From Bryoerythrophyllum caledonicum (lineage: Eukaryota; Streptophyta; Bryopsida; Pottiales; Pottiaceae), in the NCBI GenBank assembly GCA_963971425.1, contig OZ020515.1, forward strand, positions 4,766,678 through 4,830,677: 64,000 bases of DNA, in the 5' to 3' direction. Of the stretch, positions 1 through 11,371 are shown in pieces. The translations under genes were made by a program, and so were the position numbers. The notes under the pieces were generated by a model that had not been told where the DNA came from, did no database searches, and was given only the letters and a program-made list of their open reading frames with translations. Numbering within the stretch: position 1 is the stretch's first letter; the number at the start of each line of letters is the position of its first letter.

Positions 1-1064
1 CCCCATAACCTTGGTTTGGTGGTGTATAGCCTTGCGGGCCATAGTTGATTGCCACCGGTGGTTGATTCCTATGGGGAGGCACATACGGGGGTTGAGCGGC
101 CTGGTACTGCGGTGCCGCCGCTGGGGTGGTGCAGAAGGAACTACTGTGCCCCGGCTGGCCACATTGAGTGCACCATAGGCCTGAAGTATGTCTACCAGAC
201 TCTATGGGTGGAGGTGTGGGGTTAGAGACTTGTTTTTTAATCAATAAGTCCATTTGGTCTTGCATGGCCTTGATTTGTTGAGCTAATTGGTCCTGGAAAC
301 CTTGTTGGCCTTGGAGGATTTCGTTCTTCATTTCCTCCTTCCATGTGCCCCGCTCTTCGTGATAGGTGAGCTCGGGGAGAGCTACTGGTGGCCTAACGTT
401 CAAGGGTAGAGCATAGTAGTTCTTCATGGGAACTTGTGCTCCCGGGGCTCCTAGGTTAGGTTCCAGGGTTGGTCCCTTGCCCTTGGCATGGATGGATATG
501 AAACTAGGGATGTGGTGCTCTTCCTTCCTCCACATACGCTCTTGGTCTCGATTGACTTGCTCTATTAGCCTAGCTTGTGCCTTGGCAGCGTCTAACGATG
601 TGGACGGACCTTCAAAATCTCCCTAATGGTTCCCTCACTGTTGAACCCTTGGATAAAGAATTGGGTTAAGGTGTCATTGGTGAGGAGATTACCCACAAAT
701 CTTGTAACCACTAACTCGAATCTCCTGATGTAGGTCGTGATTTCCTCCCCTAGACCTTGGCGTAGCCCGGCTAGGGCTGTGAGGGCATTACTTTGACCTA
801 CTTCAGGTCTAAAGTGCTCCAAGAAGGCCCTCATGAGGCTATCCCAATCCTCAAAGGTTCCGGGGGGTGGTTCCTATACCACTCGTAAGCAGCATCCTTC
901 AAGGTACACGAGAACCACACTAGGAAATAACCGGTGTTGGTGATGAGGCACGTCGTGCGGAGCTCTAGAAAAGGTTCCACATGTGCGGAAGGGTCTTCAT
1001 CCTTGGTTCCTCTAAACGTGGGCAAGTTGGGTGGCATGGGCGCTGCTTGCAAGCCCTTGGGTAC
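1..1064 (-). pseudogene. gag: Gag of family-1 element, main part, truncated by window edge and frameshifted
   Basis: The minus strand encodes a retrotransposon capsid-type gag. Visible parts are a proline-rich start (PMPPNLPTFRGTKDEDP), a capsid segment ending in AAYEWYRNHPPE, then MRAFLEHFRPEV and a glutamine-rich stretch, and finally a CCHC zinc knuckle of the form C-X2-C-X4-H-X4-C (CTQCGQPGHSSSFC) at about 140-190. The frame changes at the C-run near 866-872 and again near 592, so the reading frame is broken at least twice. It continues in frame from the fragment at 14174-14493 once the 13-kb insertion and one copy of its GGTAC duplication are ignored. The gag packages element RNA in the cytoplasm; this copy is defective. 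Confidence 0.8.
1060..1064. other. Target-site duplication GGTAC, left copy
   Basis: This pentamer directly precedes the 5' LTR and is identical to 14174-14178. Five-base duplications are usual for Ty3/Gypsy integrase. Confidence 0.9.
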
Positions 1065-2163
1065 TGTAGAACGTAGATTAGTCCTTCTTTTTGAGTTAAC
1101 CCTTTTTTGTAGTTAAAATAAGTTAGTTTTAGGTTTAGGATCTTAATTACCGGGTTTCCAACGGACTTGAGCTCGGAAGGGGTGTCGGTTGCTGTGAAAG
1201 GGTAGGCAGTTGGGAGTTGCGGGTGCTTAAGTAGGAGTTTTTGGAACTGGCTCGGGGCCCAATTGTGTTGATCAGTTGTAGTGCCGAGATACGCGTTGTG
1301 CTATCTCTTTATTTTCTTTGCTGTATTGTTTCCGGAAGTTAATGTAATTGAAGTTGTGCATATTGAAGAATCGAGAAAGATTACGTTGTGAATGAAGTCA
1401 ATTGACAGTAAATCAATGACACCGAGAAGGAAAAATGAGTGAATCGAGAGAAAGAAAATCATAAGAAACTGATATGAAAATAAATCTGAGGACCGCAATT
1501 GCGGGTTAATTTAGGTGGTAGATAATAGAGCGATCAAATAATGATCAAAATAAAAGTGTGTTATGAATTGAACATAATTCATAATCAGATTATGAAGATG
1601 AAGTAATGCCAGGATTGGAATTAACAGACGAGGAGAAATTCAAGGCATTCAGGTGTTGGTTGAATTTGAAGTATGGATGGTTGAACGGCGATAAGGAAAG
1701 AGTGACAATTGTAAACCGAGTGGAAAAGGAGAGAATCGACCACGAGATTTACATACGGATCAAAGCAAATCGAAGAACGGAGATAGGAGCGAGATTACGA
1801 GAAGAAGATTACACTTGGTTAATGAGGTACGGAACGGAAGAGGAGAAGAACGGAATTTCCGCTGAACCGATAACAATAGAAGAAGCAATGGAATGGAACA
1901 CAGGTGAGTACGAGACAACGGAAGCTATAGGAAGAGCAGAGTACTTGCACTTGGATGTGGAGGATGTTATGGAAGACTTAATGGCACTTGACTTGGAGGA
2001 TTATTAACGGATTATGGTGTTAAATCAAGGCTTCGTAAGGGTTACGGACCACACTTACATATAATAGTGACACTAATATTACGGCAAAACATAACTTTCA
2101 ATTCCCTAGGGACGAATTCGCTGAGTCATAGTTATTCTAACTATCTCGGTTTTATGCTTCACA
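1065..2163 (+). repeat. 5' LTR (1099 bp)
   Basis: Starts TGTAGAACG and ends GCTTCACA, and is the same length as the 3' LTR at 13075-14173. Differences seen by eye are one near 1117, two at 1129-1130, one near 1141, one near 1993 and one near 2147. It contains an ORF of 133 codons (1606-2007). The LTR would carry promoter and polyadenylation signals; I did not find an unambiguous TATA box. Confidence 0.92.
1606..2007 (+). CDS. LTR-embedded ORF, 133 aa, unknown (5' LTR copy)
   Basis: An uninterrupted ATG-initiated frame of 133 codons lies wholly inside the LTR. The product is acidic at the C-terminus (DVEDVMEDLMALDLEDY) with a mixed-charge middle (WLNGDKERVTIVNRVEKER). No domain is recognised. 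An identical frame with one substitution (A to T near the end) occurs in the 3' LTR, as expected from LTR duplication, so the pair is not independent evidence of selection. The frame stays open in an element whose pol is riddled with stops, which hints that it may be functional. It could also be chance. Confidence 0.4.
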   Translation: MPGLELTDEEKFKAFRCWLNLKYGWLNGDKERVTIVNRVEKERIDHEIYIRIKANRRTEIGARLREEDYTWLMRYGTEEEKNGISAEPITIEEAMEWNTGEYETTEAIGRAEYLHLDVEDVMEDLMALDLEDY

Positions 2164-2166
2164 TTT

Positions 2167-2184
2167 TGGCGCCGGTGCCGGGGA
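2167..2184 (+). promoter_or_regulatory. Primer-binding site, tRNA-Asp type
   Basis: TGGCGCCGGTGCCGGGGA begins three bases after the 5' LTR. Its complement ends in GGCGCCA, the 3' end pattern of plant tRNA-Asp, the primer typical of Athila/Tat elements (family knowledge). It primes minus-strand DNA synthesis. Confidence 0.85.
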
Positions 2185-2389
2185 ACTGATAAAACTGTAA
2201 ATATTAAAAATTATGTGTAATATGTTGGAAATGTTCGGAGAAGATTATGAACAACGAAGATGTGGATGCTGGAGGGAATGTTGATCGTTGGATTTCAACA
2301 AGGGAAAGGCGATGGCGAACAAGAAATCTAATTAGAGAGCGGGAGGATCGAGTACGGAAAAGCCAACGAAGAAGGAGTTGGGTTAAACC

Positions 2390-3811
2390 GTGGTTAAGAG
2401 ATTTTCGACGAGCGTTATCTTGCCCAGTAGAGGAAAGAGAATTTGTATTTTGATTGTGGACGGGATTGTCCGTAGCCCCGAGAACGTTGTACGGACGGAG
2501 CTATCCAGAAGTTGGCCTACGAACTCAAGCGCAAGGAGAGGGAATCTCGGAAGGTTTGGGAACCCCCTTGGGCACATTTGGAGCATTACGTACTTTATTC
2601 GACTTGCAGCAGCAAAATTGCAAGCGCTATCAGGAGCTAAACATCACGAAGATCAAGAGGAGGAACAAATAGTAAGACGATTGTTTGAAGAAGAGGAAAA
2701 AGAAAAACAAGAAGAAGATATGGTTGACCCACTAAATCCACCACCGCCTGGAATCCCAGCGGTACCAATTGTAATACAAATGGGAGCGGCAACGGATCGC
2801 ACTACGAACGTAGCTCCGTTACCGACTTTTAGTGGTTGGCCAGGAGCGGATCTAGACCAGTACCTATCTCAATTTCTAACAGCGTGTGTCGCGAACAATG
2901 GCAGAACGGAAGATGTGGGGTTAAGATGGTTTCCAGCCACATTGAAGGAAGTGGCATTTGATTGGTATAATCGACATGCGGTGGGTCACTTTGCGAACTG
3001 GAATACGTTGAGGGCCACATTTCTGGCGCATTTCATACCAGTGGGTTATGAAGATAGGTTAAGAGAACGACTGATCAATAGTCGAATGATCCCAGGAGAA
3101 ACCGTGGAGTCATATTATGGGAGAGTGGCAGATATAATACGCAGATGGCCAAATAATGACTTGCCAGAATCGTTTGTGTTATCAATCTTGGTTAACGGAT
3201 TGTACCCACCTGAACTAAGGATGTTTGTAAAGGAAGAACGGCCCATTACGGTAGCAGCCTCACTGCTAAGAGCAAAGTTGTGGGAAGAGTGTCATTTCGA
3301 CCCCGTTTTGTCTATAGGATCGACAATGATACCTGCAGACGGAGTTAAGGGACCAAGTTGGATGGAGGCACTGGGAACTCACACGAAACCAATGACGGTA
3401 TCCAATTCCGCAAGGGCATATCCAGCAGGGATAATAAATGCAGCACCAATACAAAGTTTACCCCCATCCGTAGTTTATCCGCCATATCAAGATTTACCCC
3501 CGAGGTTGGAAGGATCTAAGCCGGGCGTTATGCTAACAGGACAAGAGGGTGCTAATGAACAGTTGTTGTTGAATTTAACGAAGAAAATGGAAGAATTGGC
3601 AGTCAATATGGCTAAGGATAAAGAAAAGCGACCAAAACAAACGAACTTCAGACCCAATGTGTGGTGCACCAACTGTAAAGGCCAGGGCCACATGAATACG
3701 GAATGCCCTTCGCCAGTGAACCTGAAGGGTCAATGTCAAATATGTGGGAAGAACCACCCTACGGAAAGTTGTTGGCATTTGTCCAAATTGCAGATGTATA
3801 TAGGTCAGTAA
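2390..3811 (+). CDS. gag: Gag polyprotein (capsid and two zinc knuckles)
   Basis: The open frame of about 473 codons covers the retrotransposon gag. The first in-frame ATG is near 2720 (MVDPLNPPPPGIP), and the upstream open part is acidic and may be read from an earlier start. The capsid region contains LRWFPATLKEVAFDWYNRH and a following segment typical of plant gag. Near the C-terminus are C-X2-C-X4-H-X4-C (CTNCKGQGHMNTEC) and C-X2-C-X3-H-X4-C (CQICGKNHPTESC). The frame ends with TAA at 3809-3811 and continues in the same frame as the protease ORF, so this stop is either a nonsense change (CAA to TAA) or a readthrough site. Another frame (2247-2672) encodes a basic leader peptide with one stop; its role is unclear. 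Confidence 0.8.
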   Translation: MVKRFSTSVILPSRGKRICILIVDGIVRSPENVVRTELSRSWPTNSSARRGNLGRFGNPLGHIWSITYFIRLAAAKLQALSGAKHHEDQEEEQIVRRLFEEEEKEKQEEDMVDPLNPPPPGIPAVPIVIQMGAATDRTTNVAPLPTFSGWPGADLDQYLSQFLTACVANNGRTEDVGLRWFPATLKEVAFDWYNRHAVGHFANWNTLRATFLAHFIPVGYEDRLRERLINSRMIPGETVESYYGRVADIIRRWPNNDLPESFVLSILVNGLYPPELRMFVKEERPITVAASLLRAKLWEECHFDPVLSIGSTMIPADGVKGPSWMEALGTHTKPMTVSNSARAYPAGIINAAPIQSLPPSVVYPPYQDLPPRLEGSKPGVMLTGQEGANEQLLLNLTKKMEELAVNMAKDKEKRPKQTNFRPNVWCTNCKGQGHMNTECPSPVNLKGQCQICGKNHPTESCWHLSKLQMYIGQ

Positions 3812-5317
3812 GTGATACCAGTAATACCATGGGACGTGAATCAAGTACAAGCACAAAACGGATATAATGGGAGTAAGCAACCTAATCAACAGAATAATCA
3901 ATATAGATATAATCAAGGACACAGTTATGAAGCCAATGCACAACACTGGATGAAGAATCAAAATATGGATAATCGAGTAAATACAGGACAACCGGGGTCC
4001 TTCACAAAGGCTACATGGAACGCACCAAGCCGTTTCATACCTGTACCTATGTCTGATATACCGGGAGGAAATATTAAACGACCAGTTAGGTGTTTTCGAT
4101 GTCGACAGATGGGACATTATGCCAGCGAGTGCACAAATGAAAGAACCACCGTTGATTATGTTCCGTTATGTGGTAACTGCAAACAAAATGGACACACTAC
4201 GGCGGAATGTAATGCTCCCTTCAACTTTAACAATAAGGACCAACATATGCAAGCAACGAATCCTTTGGAGGCATCGAAGGGTCCCATGGAAGGATTACCC
4301 GTTAATAGAGTGGAATTGGTGGCAACAGTACAGACTAGAAGTAACAAGGAGAAGATAATTTTTCCCGACGATACGGACAAAAATAAGGAAATGGAACAGG
4401 GGTCAACTCTACGGAAGGCTAGACGTGTCACGAAAATATTACCAAGAGTATTACCTCTAGGAACGGAGCCTATATTACTGGGTGATGAACCCGGCGCAAG
4501 CACACCAAAGTCGAATGAGAGGACTATAAACACCGATGCACCAGTACTCACAAAACCTCCACAAGTGGTTACGGACCTTTGTCTGGACACGAAAGTACAG
4601 AATGGAAGCTCCGTATTACCAGCATCATTACCCTTATCAAAAGAACGGATTCCAAATAGAGGGACGGATAAAGTAAAGAGAAAAAGGAAACAGCTGGGAA
4701 TATCTGCGAAATTACCACACTATGACATTATGAAGGATCTGGATGAAATTCGGCCAAGTATTTCAATGAGGCAATTGCTGGCAATCGCACCGGACTGTAG
4801 AACTGCACTCAATGCATCTCTAATACGGAGACGAATACGGAATAAGGACATCCATGAAGTTGCCTTAAATCTTGATCCAGGAGCCCCAATGATCGATGTC
4901 TCCATTGACGGAGTATTGGTAACGGGAGTCCAAGTGGACGGCGGGTCGAGTGTGAACCTGATGACGGCTGAAACTGCGGGAACTTTAGGCCTAACCTCTA
5001 TATCACCTACAGCCTTAACTCTGAGGATGGCGGATCATAGTAGAGTAAAACCCGTCAAAGTGGTCCGAAATATTTTGACTATTATTGCGGGACACGAGTT
5101 TAATATCGACTACGTGATATTTAAATTACCCCGTTCGGCTTCATCTTATCCTATTCTATTAGGTCGTCCTTGGTTATACAATGCAAAAGCTAAGACTGAT
5201 TGGGGAAAGGGTACCTTAACCCTCGGTAGAGGAAATGAGAAGATAGTATTACAGATGTACCCAGTAAAGTATCATGGGGAATCACAAGTGCCACTGACGA
5301 GGTCACCTCTGAAGTAG
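3812..5317 (+). CDS. pro: Gag C-terminal zinc knuckles and retropepsin-like protease
   Basis: In frame with gag, directly after its TAA. Two further CCHC knuckles are visible (CFRCRQMGHYASEC and CGNCKQNGHTTAEC), making four in total. A basic linker follows, then an aspartic protease core with VQVDGGSSVNLMTAE, where DGGSS replaces the usual D-T/S-G-A/S, and the downstream ILLGRPWL motif. The catalytic Asp is present. The protein would mature gag-pol in the virus-like particle. It ends with TAG at 5315-5317 while the pol frame, offset by one base, is open from 5239, so pol expression would need a -1 shift or an indel has occurred. I saw no canonical slippery heptamer in the 79-nt overlap. Confidence 0.75.
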   Translation: MIPVIPWDVNQVQAQNGYNGSKQPNQQNNQYRYNQGHSYEANAQHWMKNQNMDNRVNTGQPGSFTKATWNAPSRFIPVPMSDIPGGNIKRPVRCFRCRQMGHYASECTNERTTVDYVPLCGNCKQNGHTTAECNAPFNFNNKDQHMQATNPLEASKGPMEGLPVNRVELVATVQTRSNKEKIIFPDDTDKNKEMEQGSTLRKARRVTKILPRVLPLGTEPILLGDEPGASTPKSNERTINTDAPVLTKPPQVVTDLCLDTKVQNGSSVLPASLPLSKERIPNRGTDKVKRKRKQLGISAKLPHYDIMKDLDEIRPSISMRQLLAIAPDCRTALNASLIRRRIRNKDIHEVALNLDPGAPMIDVSIDGVLVTGVQVDGGSSVNLMTAETAGTLGLTSISPTALTLRMADHSRVKPVKVVRNILTIIAGHEFNIDYVIFKLPRSASSYPILLGRPWLYNAKAKTDWGKGTLTLGRGNEKIVLQMYPVKYHGESQVPLTRSPLK

Positions 5318-5739
5318 ATATTAGTGGTTATTCATCTGAGGATCTGGAGGAACAAGAATCAATATTTGGGGAACGTACCGAAAGACAACAAGGGTTTAAT
5401 TTAGTTTATCAATGTGGACAACCGGGAGAATATATTATAGATCAATTTGATACCGATAATTCGGATCATGCTATAGCGAAATGGATGAATACTTACGACG
5501 TCACAATGGTAAGTAGTTTGGAACCTGAACTGGAGAACACTAATCCATCAGATTTTATAACGGACGCAGGTGCGGATGTGCCACTAGAGGAAGCTTATAC
5601 TGGGAACCCGGCTTGTCGGTCTGTGGATATCGGAAGTAACGGAAAATACCAGCCCATTAAGCTGTATGAAGGAATAAATGGACGAATGTTAGCAAAATGG
5701 ACGGACTTCTTTGGGGCACACAAATCTTCTTTTGCCTGG

Positions 5740-8371
5740 TGGCCAAATAAACCGCCTCTAAAGGGTGGCCTATCTTGAACACAAGATCCTAATATGGGCC
5801 TAGTCCCTTGTGTGATCAATCCTCAGCCCATTCACAACCAACTTATACAAGCATGGTTACACCTTTCATACGTACTTAGGTTCCTTTTGGTTGATTAGTG
5901 AGGCGGTGATTTAATCCAGCCCTTTGATTGAGTCTACCTTTGAACGAAGGTAACTTTTGCTCTAGGGCTCCGAATCCAACGTTTTCACCACCTATGGGTT
6001 CAATTCAGCATTACGAACTTCAGTAGACCCTTAGTGATCAGGTTCAGACTTAGGTGCGACCCTGGAACCAGTCGACAGCAGACAGGCTCCTCTTTTTATG
6101 TTAAGCTTAATTACTCACTATCTTCGTGATTATAACTCCGTTTTTTACGTTTGTTTTTTGTATTATTATTAGTTTTTCTTGCTTAACAAGATGGCAGCCC
6201 TCAATCAACCATACGACCCAACCATGAACTCATAACCGACGACCAGCAGTACATGCTCAACATATGATTTTACTCAAGGTCATGCATCACATATCCACAC
6301 ATATACTACTTCCCTCCACATAATTAATCTGCGTCAGTCTTGTTAAGTATGACCTCCAGCTGAGTTACTTACTACTGATCCTTAACCGGTTGTTTAGTTG
6401 AATCTATAACAAACCCTAATCTTGGCAAAAAATCGGCAGCGCTTCCGCGTAGTTTTGTTGTATTTCGAAAATTAGGTTTCCCTCATGCACACAAAACATT
6501 GACTACTAGCCGTGGAAGGGAAGGGGCTCCCTGATTGAATTCAATTCACCCTCCTTCCTTGCTTCGTGATCATCCCCTTCGTGTGCTGTCTTGCTCTTCC
6601 TCTTCGTGTGCTGTGATCGTCCCCTTCGTGTGCTGTCTTGCTCTTCCTCTTCGTGTGCTGTGATCGTCCCCTTCGTGTGTTGTCTTGCTCTTCCTCTTCG
6701 TGTGCTGTGATCGTCTTGCTCTTCCTCGTCGTGTGCTGTGATCGTCCCCTTCGTGTGCTGTCTTGCTCTTCCTCTTCGTGTGCTGTGATCGTCTTGCTCT
6801 TCCTCTTCGTGTGCTGTGATCGTCCCCTTCGTGTGCTATCTTGCTCTTCCTCTTCGTGTGCTCTGATCGTCCCCTTCGTGTGATGTCTTGCTCTTCCTCT
6901 TCGTGTGCTGTGATCGTCCCCTTCGTGTGCTGTCTTGCTCTTCCTCTTCGTGTGCTGTGATCGTCTCCTTCGTGTGTTGTCTTGCTCTTCCTCTTCGTGT
7001 GCTGTGATCGTCGCCTTCGTGTGCTGTCTTGCTCTTCCTCTTCGTGTGTTGTGATCGTCCCCTTTGTATGTTGTCTTGCTCTTCCCCTTCGTGTGCTGTG
7101 ATCGTCTTGCTCTTCCTCTTCGTGTGCTGTGATCGTCCCCTTCGTGTGCTGTGATCATCCTCTTCGTGTGCTGTGATCGTCCCCTTCGTGTGCTGTCTTG
7201 CTCTTTCCCTTTGTGTGCTGTCTTGCTCTTCCTCTTCATGTGCTGTGATCGTCCCCTTTGTGTGCTGTCTTGCTCTTCGTGTGTTGTGATCGTCCCCTTC
7301 GTTTGTTGTCATGCTCTTCCTCTTCGTGTGCTGTGATCATCCACTTCGTGTGCTGTCTTGCTCTTCCTCTTCGTGTGTTGTGATCGTCCCCTTCGTGTGC
7401 TGTCTTGCTCTTCCTCTTCGTGTGCTGTGATCGTCTTGCTCTTCTTCTTCGTGTGCTGTGATCGTCCCCTTCATGTGCTGTCTTGCTCTTCCTCTTCGTG
7501 TGTTGTGATCGTCTTGCTCTTCCTCTTCGTGTGCTGTGATCGTCCCCTTCGTGTGCTATCTCGCTCTTCCTCTTCGTTACCTAATTCGTCCACACAGTGG
7601 CCGGGGCTTCCGGCTCTCATTCCTCAGTCCTCTCTCTCTACCCCCACACTCTCCTACACTCGAATAATGGTGCACCTCCAGGGGTAACCCCCCAGCCTAG
7701 CTCGCCTTCGTTCCCATGGGTGTTCCCCGCCGCCTTTGGCCCTTCCATTAATGACCCTTTTTTAATAAAAAACCTATTCACCTATGACACTAACTCCTTG
7801 CCACCCTTGCTTTTAACACAATTGGGCGTCCCACTAACCAAGGAAGTCTAAATTACCTACTTTAATCCCATGCCACATGTGTGTGCATGATCTCCAATAA
7901 GTGAGCTTCTAATATAATTTCAACGATGCAAAAACTACCTAATTAGCCTAGATTGAATTCCCCTTGTTTTGGGTTACGGCTAATTTGCCAAGTGATGGTG
8001 AGGGTTTTCCCCAAGCCTTTGGGTCTCTTAAACTATTTTATTTTTTTTCCCTTTTCTTTGAGGCTCTTTAACTTTTTCTTCTCTTTTTCTCCTTCTCACC
8101 ATTTTTCCTCCTTTCTATTGTTTTGGTTTTCTCCATTATTATTATTTTATTTTTTTCTTCTATTTATTTAATTTTTTCGGTTATCTTCATAAAACTCCCG
8201 GTTACCACAATGTGGCTCCCACTAATGATTTAGTGGTCGGAAGGCCTATTTGGTCAATCCAATCGAAAACCATGAACTAACCAATGGGATAACCCATTTT
8301 GACTACTAGTTAACCTTTATGGACGCGATGCGCGGTCCATTCAACATCGTGGGCCGTTTTTGCGGCTCACA
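5740..8371 (+). mobile_element. Solo LTR of family 1 (2632 bp) inserted in pol
   Basis: Begins TGGCCAAATAAACC and ends GCGGCTCACA, with CCTGG at 5735-5739 and 8372-8376. Removing it and one duplication restores FAWTYEDLKGV in pol. Its sequence is the LTR of the family whose 5' LTR spans 16618-23520. No internal region or second LTR is visible, so it is a solo LTR or a very short derivative. It is inserted in the orientation opposite to the family-1 host element's transcription. Contents are a coding-looking minisatellite (about 6550-7580), a pyrimidine-rich tract (8030-8180) and otherwise AT-rich DNA without a gene. Confidence 0.88.
6550..7580. repeat. Minisatellite in solo LTR, compound units of about 21-26 bp
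   Basis: About 1 kb of head-to-tail variants of CTTCGTGTGCTGTGATCGTC and CTTCGTGTGCTGTCTTGCTC, arranged in mixed order. Because units are often multiples of three, several frames stay open on both strands (for example a frame read as HEGDDHSTRRGRAR repeats). These are not genes. The same array recurs inverted at 20035-20870. Confidence 0.9.
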
Positions 8372-11371
8372 CCTGGACTTATGAAGACTTGAAGGGAGTT
8401 CGGCCAGAGCTTGGTGAACATAGGATATATCTTAAGGAAAACACGAAACCGATACGACAAAGACCACATCGATTAAATCCAAAGTATTCATTAATGGTGA
8501 AAGAAGAATTGGATAAGTTGTTACGAGTGGGTTTTATCTACCCAGTACCGTACAGTGAATGGGTTTCTTCAATGGTTATGGTACCTAAGAAAAACGGAAA
8601 ATTACGCATTTGTCAAGACTATCGTCAACTGAACGCAGTCACCTTGAAGGACTACTTTCCATTACCATTCACGGATAGTATACTGGATGCGGTAGCAGGG
8701 CATGAATGTTATTCTTTCCTTGATGGCTTTTCAGGTTACAATCAAGTGCAAATCGCTAAGGAGGATCGTTTAAAAACTACGTTTACAACAGACTGGGGAA
8801 CTTTTGCATATAAAGTGATGCCATTCGGGTTGTGTAATGCACTAGCCACTTTTCAACGGATTATGACTCAAGCTTTTCAAAAATACCTACGTATCTCTAT
8901 GGAGATTTTTTTGGATGATTTTTGCATGTTTAGCAGTAAGGCCGATCATTTGGATTGGTTGGACAAGTGCTTACTCCAATGTGCAGACTTTGGAATATCT
9001 TTAAATTCGGAAAAATGTACTTTTGGCGTGCCCTATGGCAAATTATTAGAACATATTGTATCGGCAAAAGGCATTGCGACGGACCCCGATAAAGTAAGGT
9101 GAATTGCAGATTTACCGAGACCAGTGACAGTCACAGGTGTCAGAGGTTTCGTTGGACATGTCAGTTACTATAGACGTTATATTGAATTCTTCGCTCGTAT
9201 ATGTCAACCTTTAACTAATTTACTCAAGAAGCCGACGGAGGATACGGGACCAGCATGGACGCAAGAGTGTACGGAGGCTTTTGAAACCTTGAAACAAAAA
9301 TTGTAAACGTCGCCTATCCTGATCCCACCTGATTGGAATAAGTTGTTTCATATTTATGTCGATGCATCTGACGTGGCAATTGGATCCGTTTTAAGCCAGA
9401 AGGATGACAAAGGGTACAATCACCCAATATACTATAGTAGCCGTCAGCTGAATTCGGCTGAACGGAATTATACAGTTACGGAACGGGAAGCATTGGGCAT
9501 GATATATTCCGTTCAGAAATTCCGTCACTACTTATTGGGATACGCTTTTGTTTTTCATGTTGATCACGATGCGCTTAAGTATTTGGTGAATAAACCTCAA
9601 CTGAGTGGCCGAATCGCCCGTTGGATGTTGCTCTTGCAAGAATTTACTTTTACCATTGAGGTTAGGGCGGGTAAGAAACATGCTAATGCCGACCATTTAT
9701 CGCGCCTAACTACGGAACTGGGTACGGAAGCCATTCCAGATGCCTTACCGGATGCTCATTTATTTGCGATTGATATCGTCTCACCAGATTATGCAGTTCT
9801 TATTCAATATTTGACGACACAAAAGTTTCCTATTACTTTTACGGAGAAAATGAAGAAGAATCTGATTGAAAGGAGTATTCCATATACTATGATTGAGGAC
9901 GTGTTATAGAAAAAGGATAAAGATGGAGTATTACGGCGTTGTATTTTTCAAAGTGAAGTACAGATGCTCTTAGACGGATGCCATAAAGACAGTTGTGGTG
10001 GCCACTTTGCTGGCGATTCCACCGCACGGAAAGTCTTGATTTCAGGATATTGGTGGCCCTGTCTCTTTAAGGATGCTCACCGGTATACACGACATTGTGA
10101 TCCATGCCAACGTGTCAGTCGTCCTACAAGTTCCTCAGCTATGCCCTTGGTTCCAATTTTAGCACAAGCACCATTTGAGAAATGGGGAATCGACTTTGTT
10201 GGTCCAATCGCACCTGCCTCCCGTAACGGACAAAAACGGTATATACTCGTAGCGACGGAGTATGTTACAAAATGGGCAGAGGCATCTGCAGTACGGAACG
10301 ATAACACTAGCACCGTTGCCAAGTTTCTATATGAAAATATTATCACCCGATTTGAATGCCCTAAAGAACTGGTCAGTGATCGAGGCACTCACTTTATTAA
10401 TAGTACTATTCAAGCGTTAACAGATAAATACAATATTAAGCACTGGAAGACAACACCATATCACCCAAGGGCTAATGGCCAAACGGAAAAGACAAACGAA
10501 ATTTTGTGTAAAATCTTGACCAAAACTATTATGGGAACCGGTACGGATTGGGATATTAAATTATTTGCAGCATTATGGGCTTATAGAACGGCATATAAAG
10601 TTACTACTCAATCAACTCCATTTCAGTTGGTCTACGGAACAGAAGCTCTTATCCCTATTGAACTCGCAATTCCCAGTTTACGGATAGCCATACGGGATCG
10701 ACTCGGTGATACGGAGTCTCTTGAACAGCGGTTAACGGAGTTGGAAAAATTAGATGAAACTTGAGCGAATGCATTTCTCGTTATGGAAGCCATTCAAAAA
10801 CGACGGAAAAATTACTACGATAGCAAGTTGAAAAAGAAAACCTTTTCTGTAAATGATTATGTCTTACTATATGATAGCAAATATTTGGATTTTCCAGGTA
10901 AATTTCAATTACGATGGCATGGACCGTACAAAATCACGGTGGTTTTCCAGAACGGTTCAGTTCAGTTAGAAGATTACGAGGGCAAGCAACTGGCGACACG
11001 CATTAATGGAAATAGATTAAAATTATATTATCAACCGAACCGGGGACGGGTTCTTGGCTGATTGGAGGGGAGGGTATGTAGGTAGCCTACTATACTTAAG
11101 AAGTCAGGTCATAGGTGAATCGAGTGACTAAATGGCGGTGTAGCATCATTAAAAGAGTGCGAGTGGACATCATAACGCATGAACATCATAACGAGTACAC
11201 AATGAGTGCTATAGGAGGGAAAAGGAGGCGTCACTCTGAAGTTCATCACGGGCAAATATTTAGGAGTGGGGCTGTCCAGACATTGTTGTGTGTTTGCGTG
11301 AGCGTGTCGTGTGTCGAGAGAGTGTGTGCGCAAGGGTTTAGGAGTGAAAGAGCGGTGAGCAAGTAGAGATC

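Larger units (their letters stand above)
5239..11061 (+). pseudogene. pol: Pol: reverse transcriptase, RNase H, integrase; split by solo LTR and four in-frame stops
   Basis: The linker (FFGAHKSSFAW) runs to 5739 and resumes after the solo LTR with TYEDLKGVRPELGEH at about 8377, in frame once one CCTGG duplication is discounted. The reverse transcriptase shows MVMVPKKNGKLRICQDYRQ, the palm motif FLDDF (the usual Y/F-x-D-D box) and the connection GFVGHVSYYRRYI. RNase H begins HIYVDASDVAIGSVLSQ and ends HANADHLSRL. Integrase has the zinc-binding HKDSCGGHFAGD with CDPCQR, and the catalytic core DFVGP, SDRGTHF and TEKTNE, followed by a C-terminal segment to 11061. In-frame stops occur at 9100 (TGA), 9304 (TAA), 9907 (TAG) and 10762 (TGA), so it cannot make active enzyme without suppression. 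Confidence 0.85.

Noticed and set aside
6541-7687. Long ORFs on both strands (up to 232 codons of HEGDDHSTRRGRAR repeats)
   Set aside because: They are produced by a minisatellite with units often divisible by three. The same repeat is open in several frames and both strands, and length varies between LTR copies.
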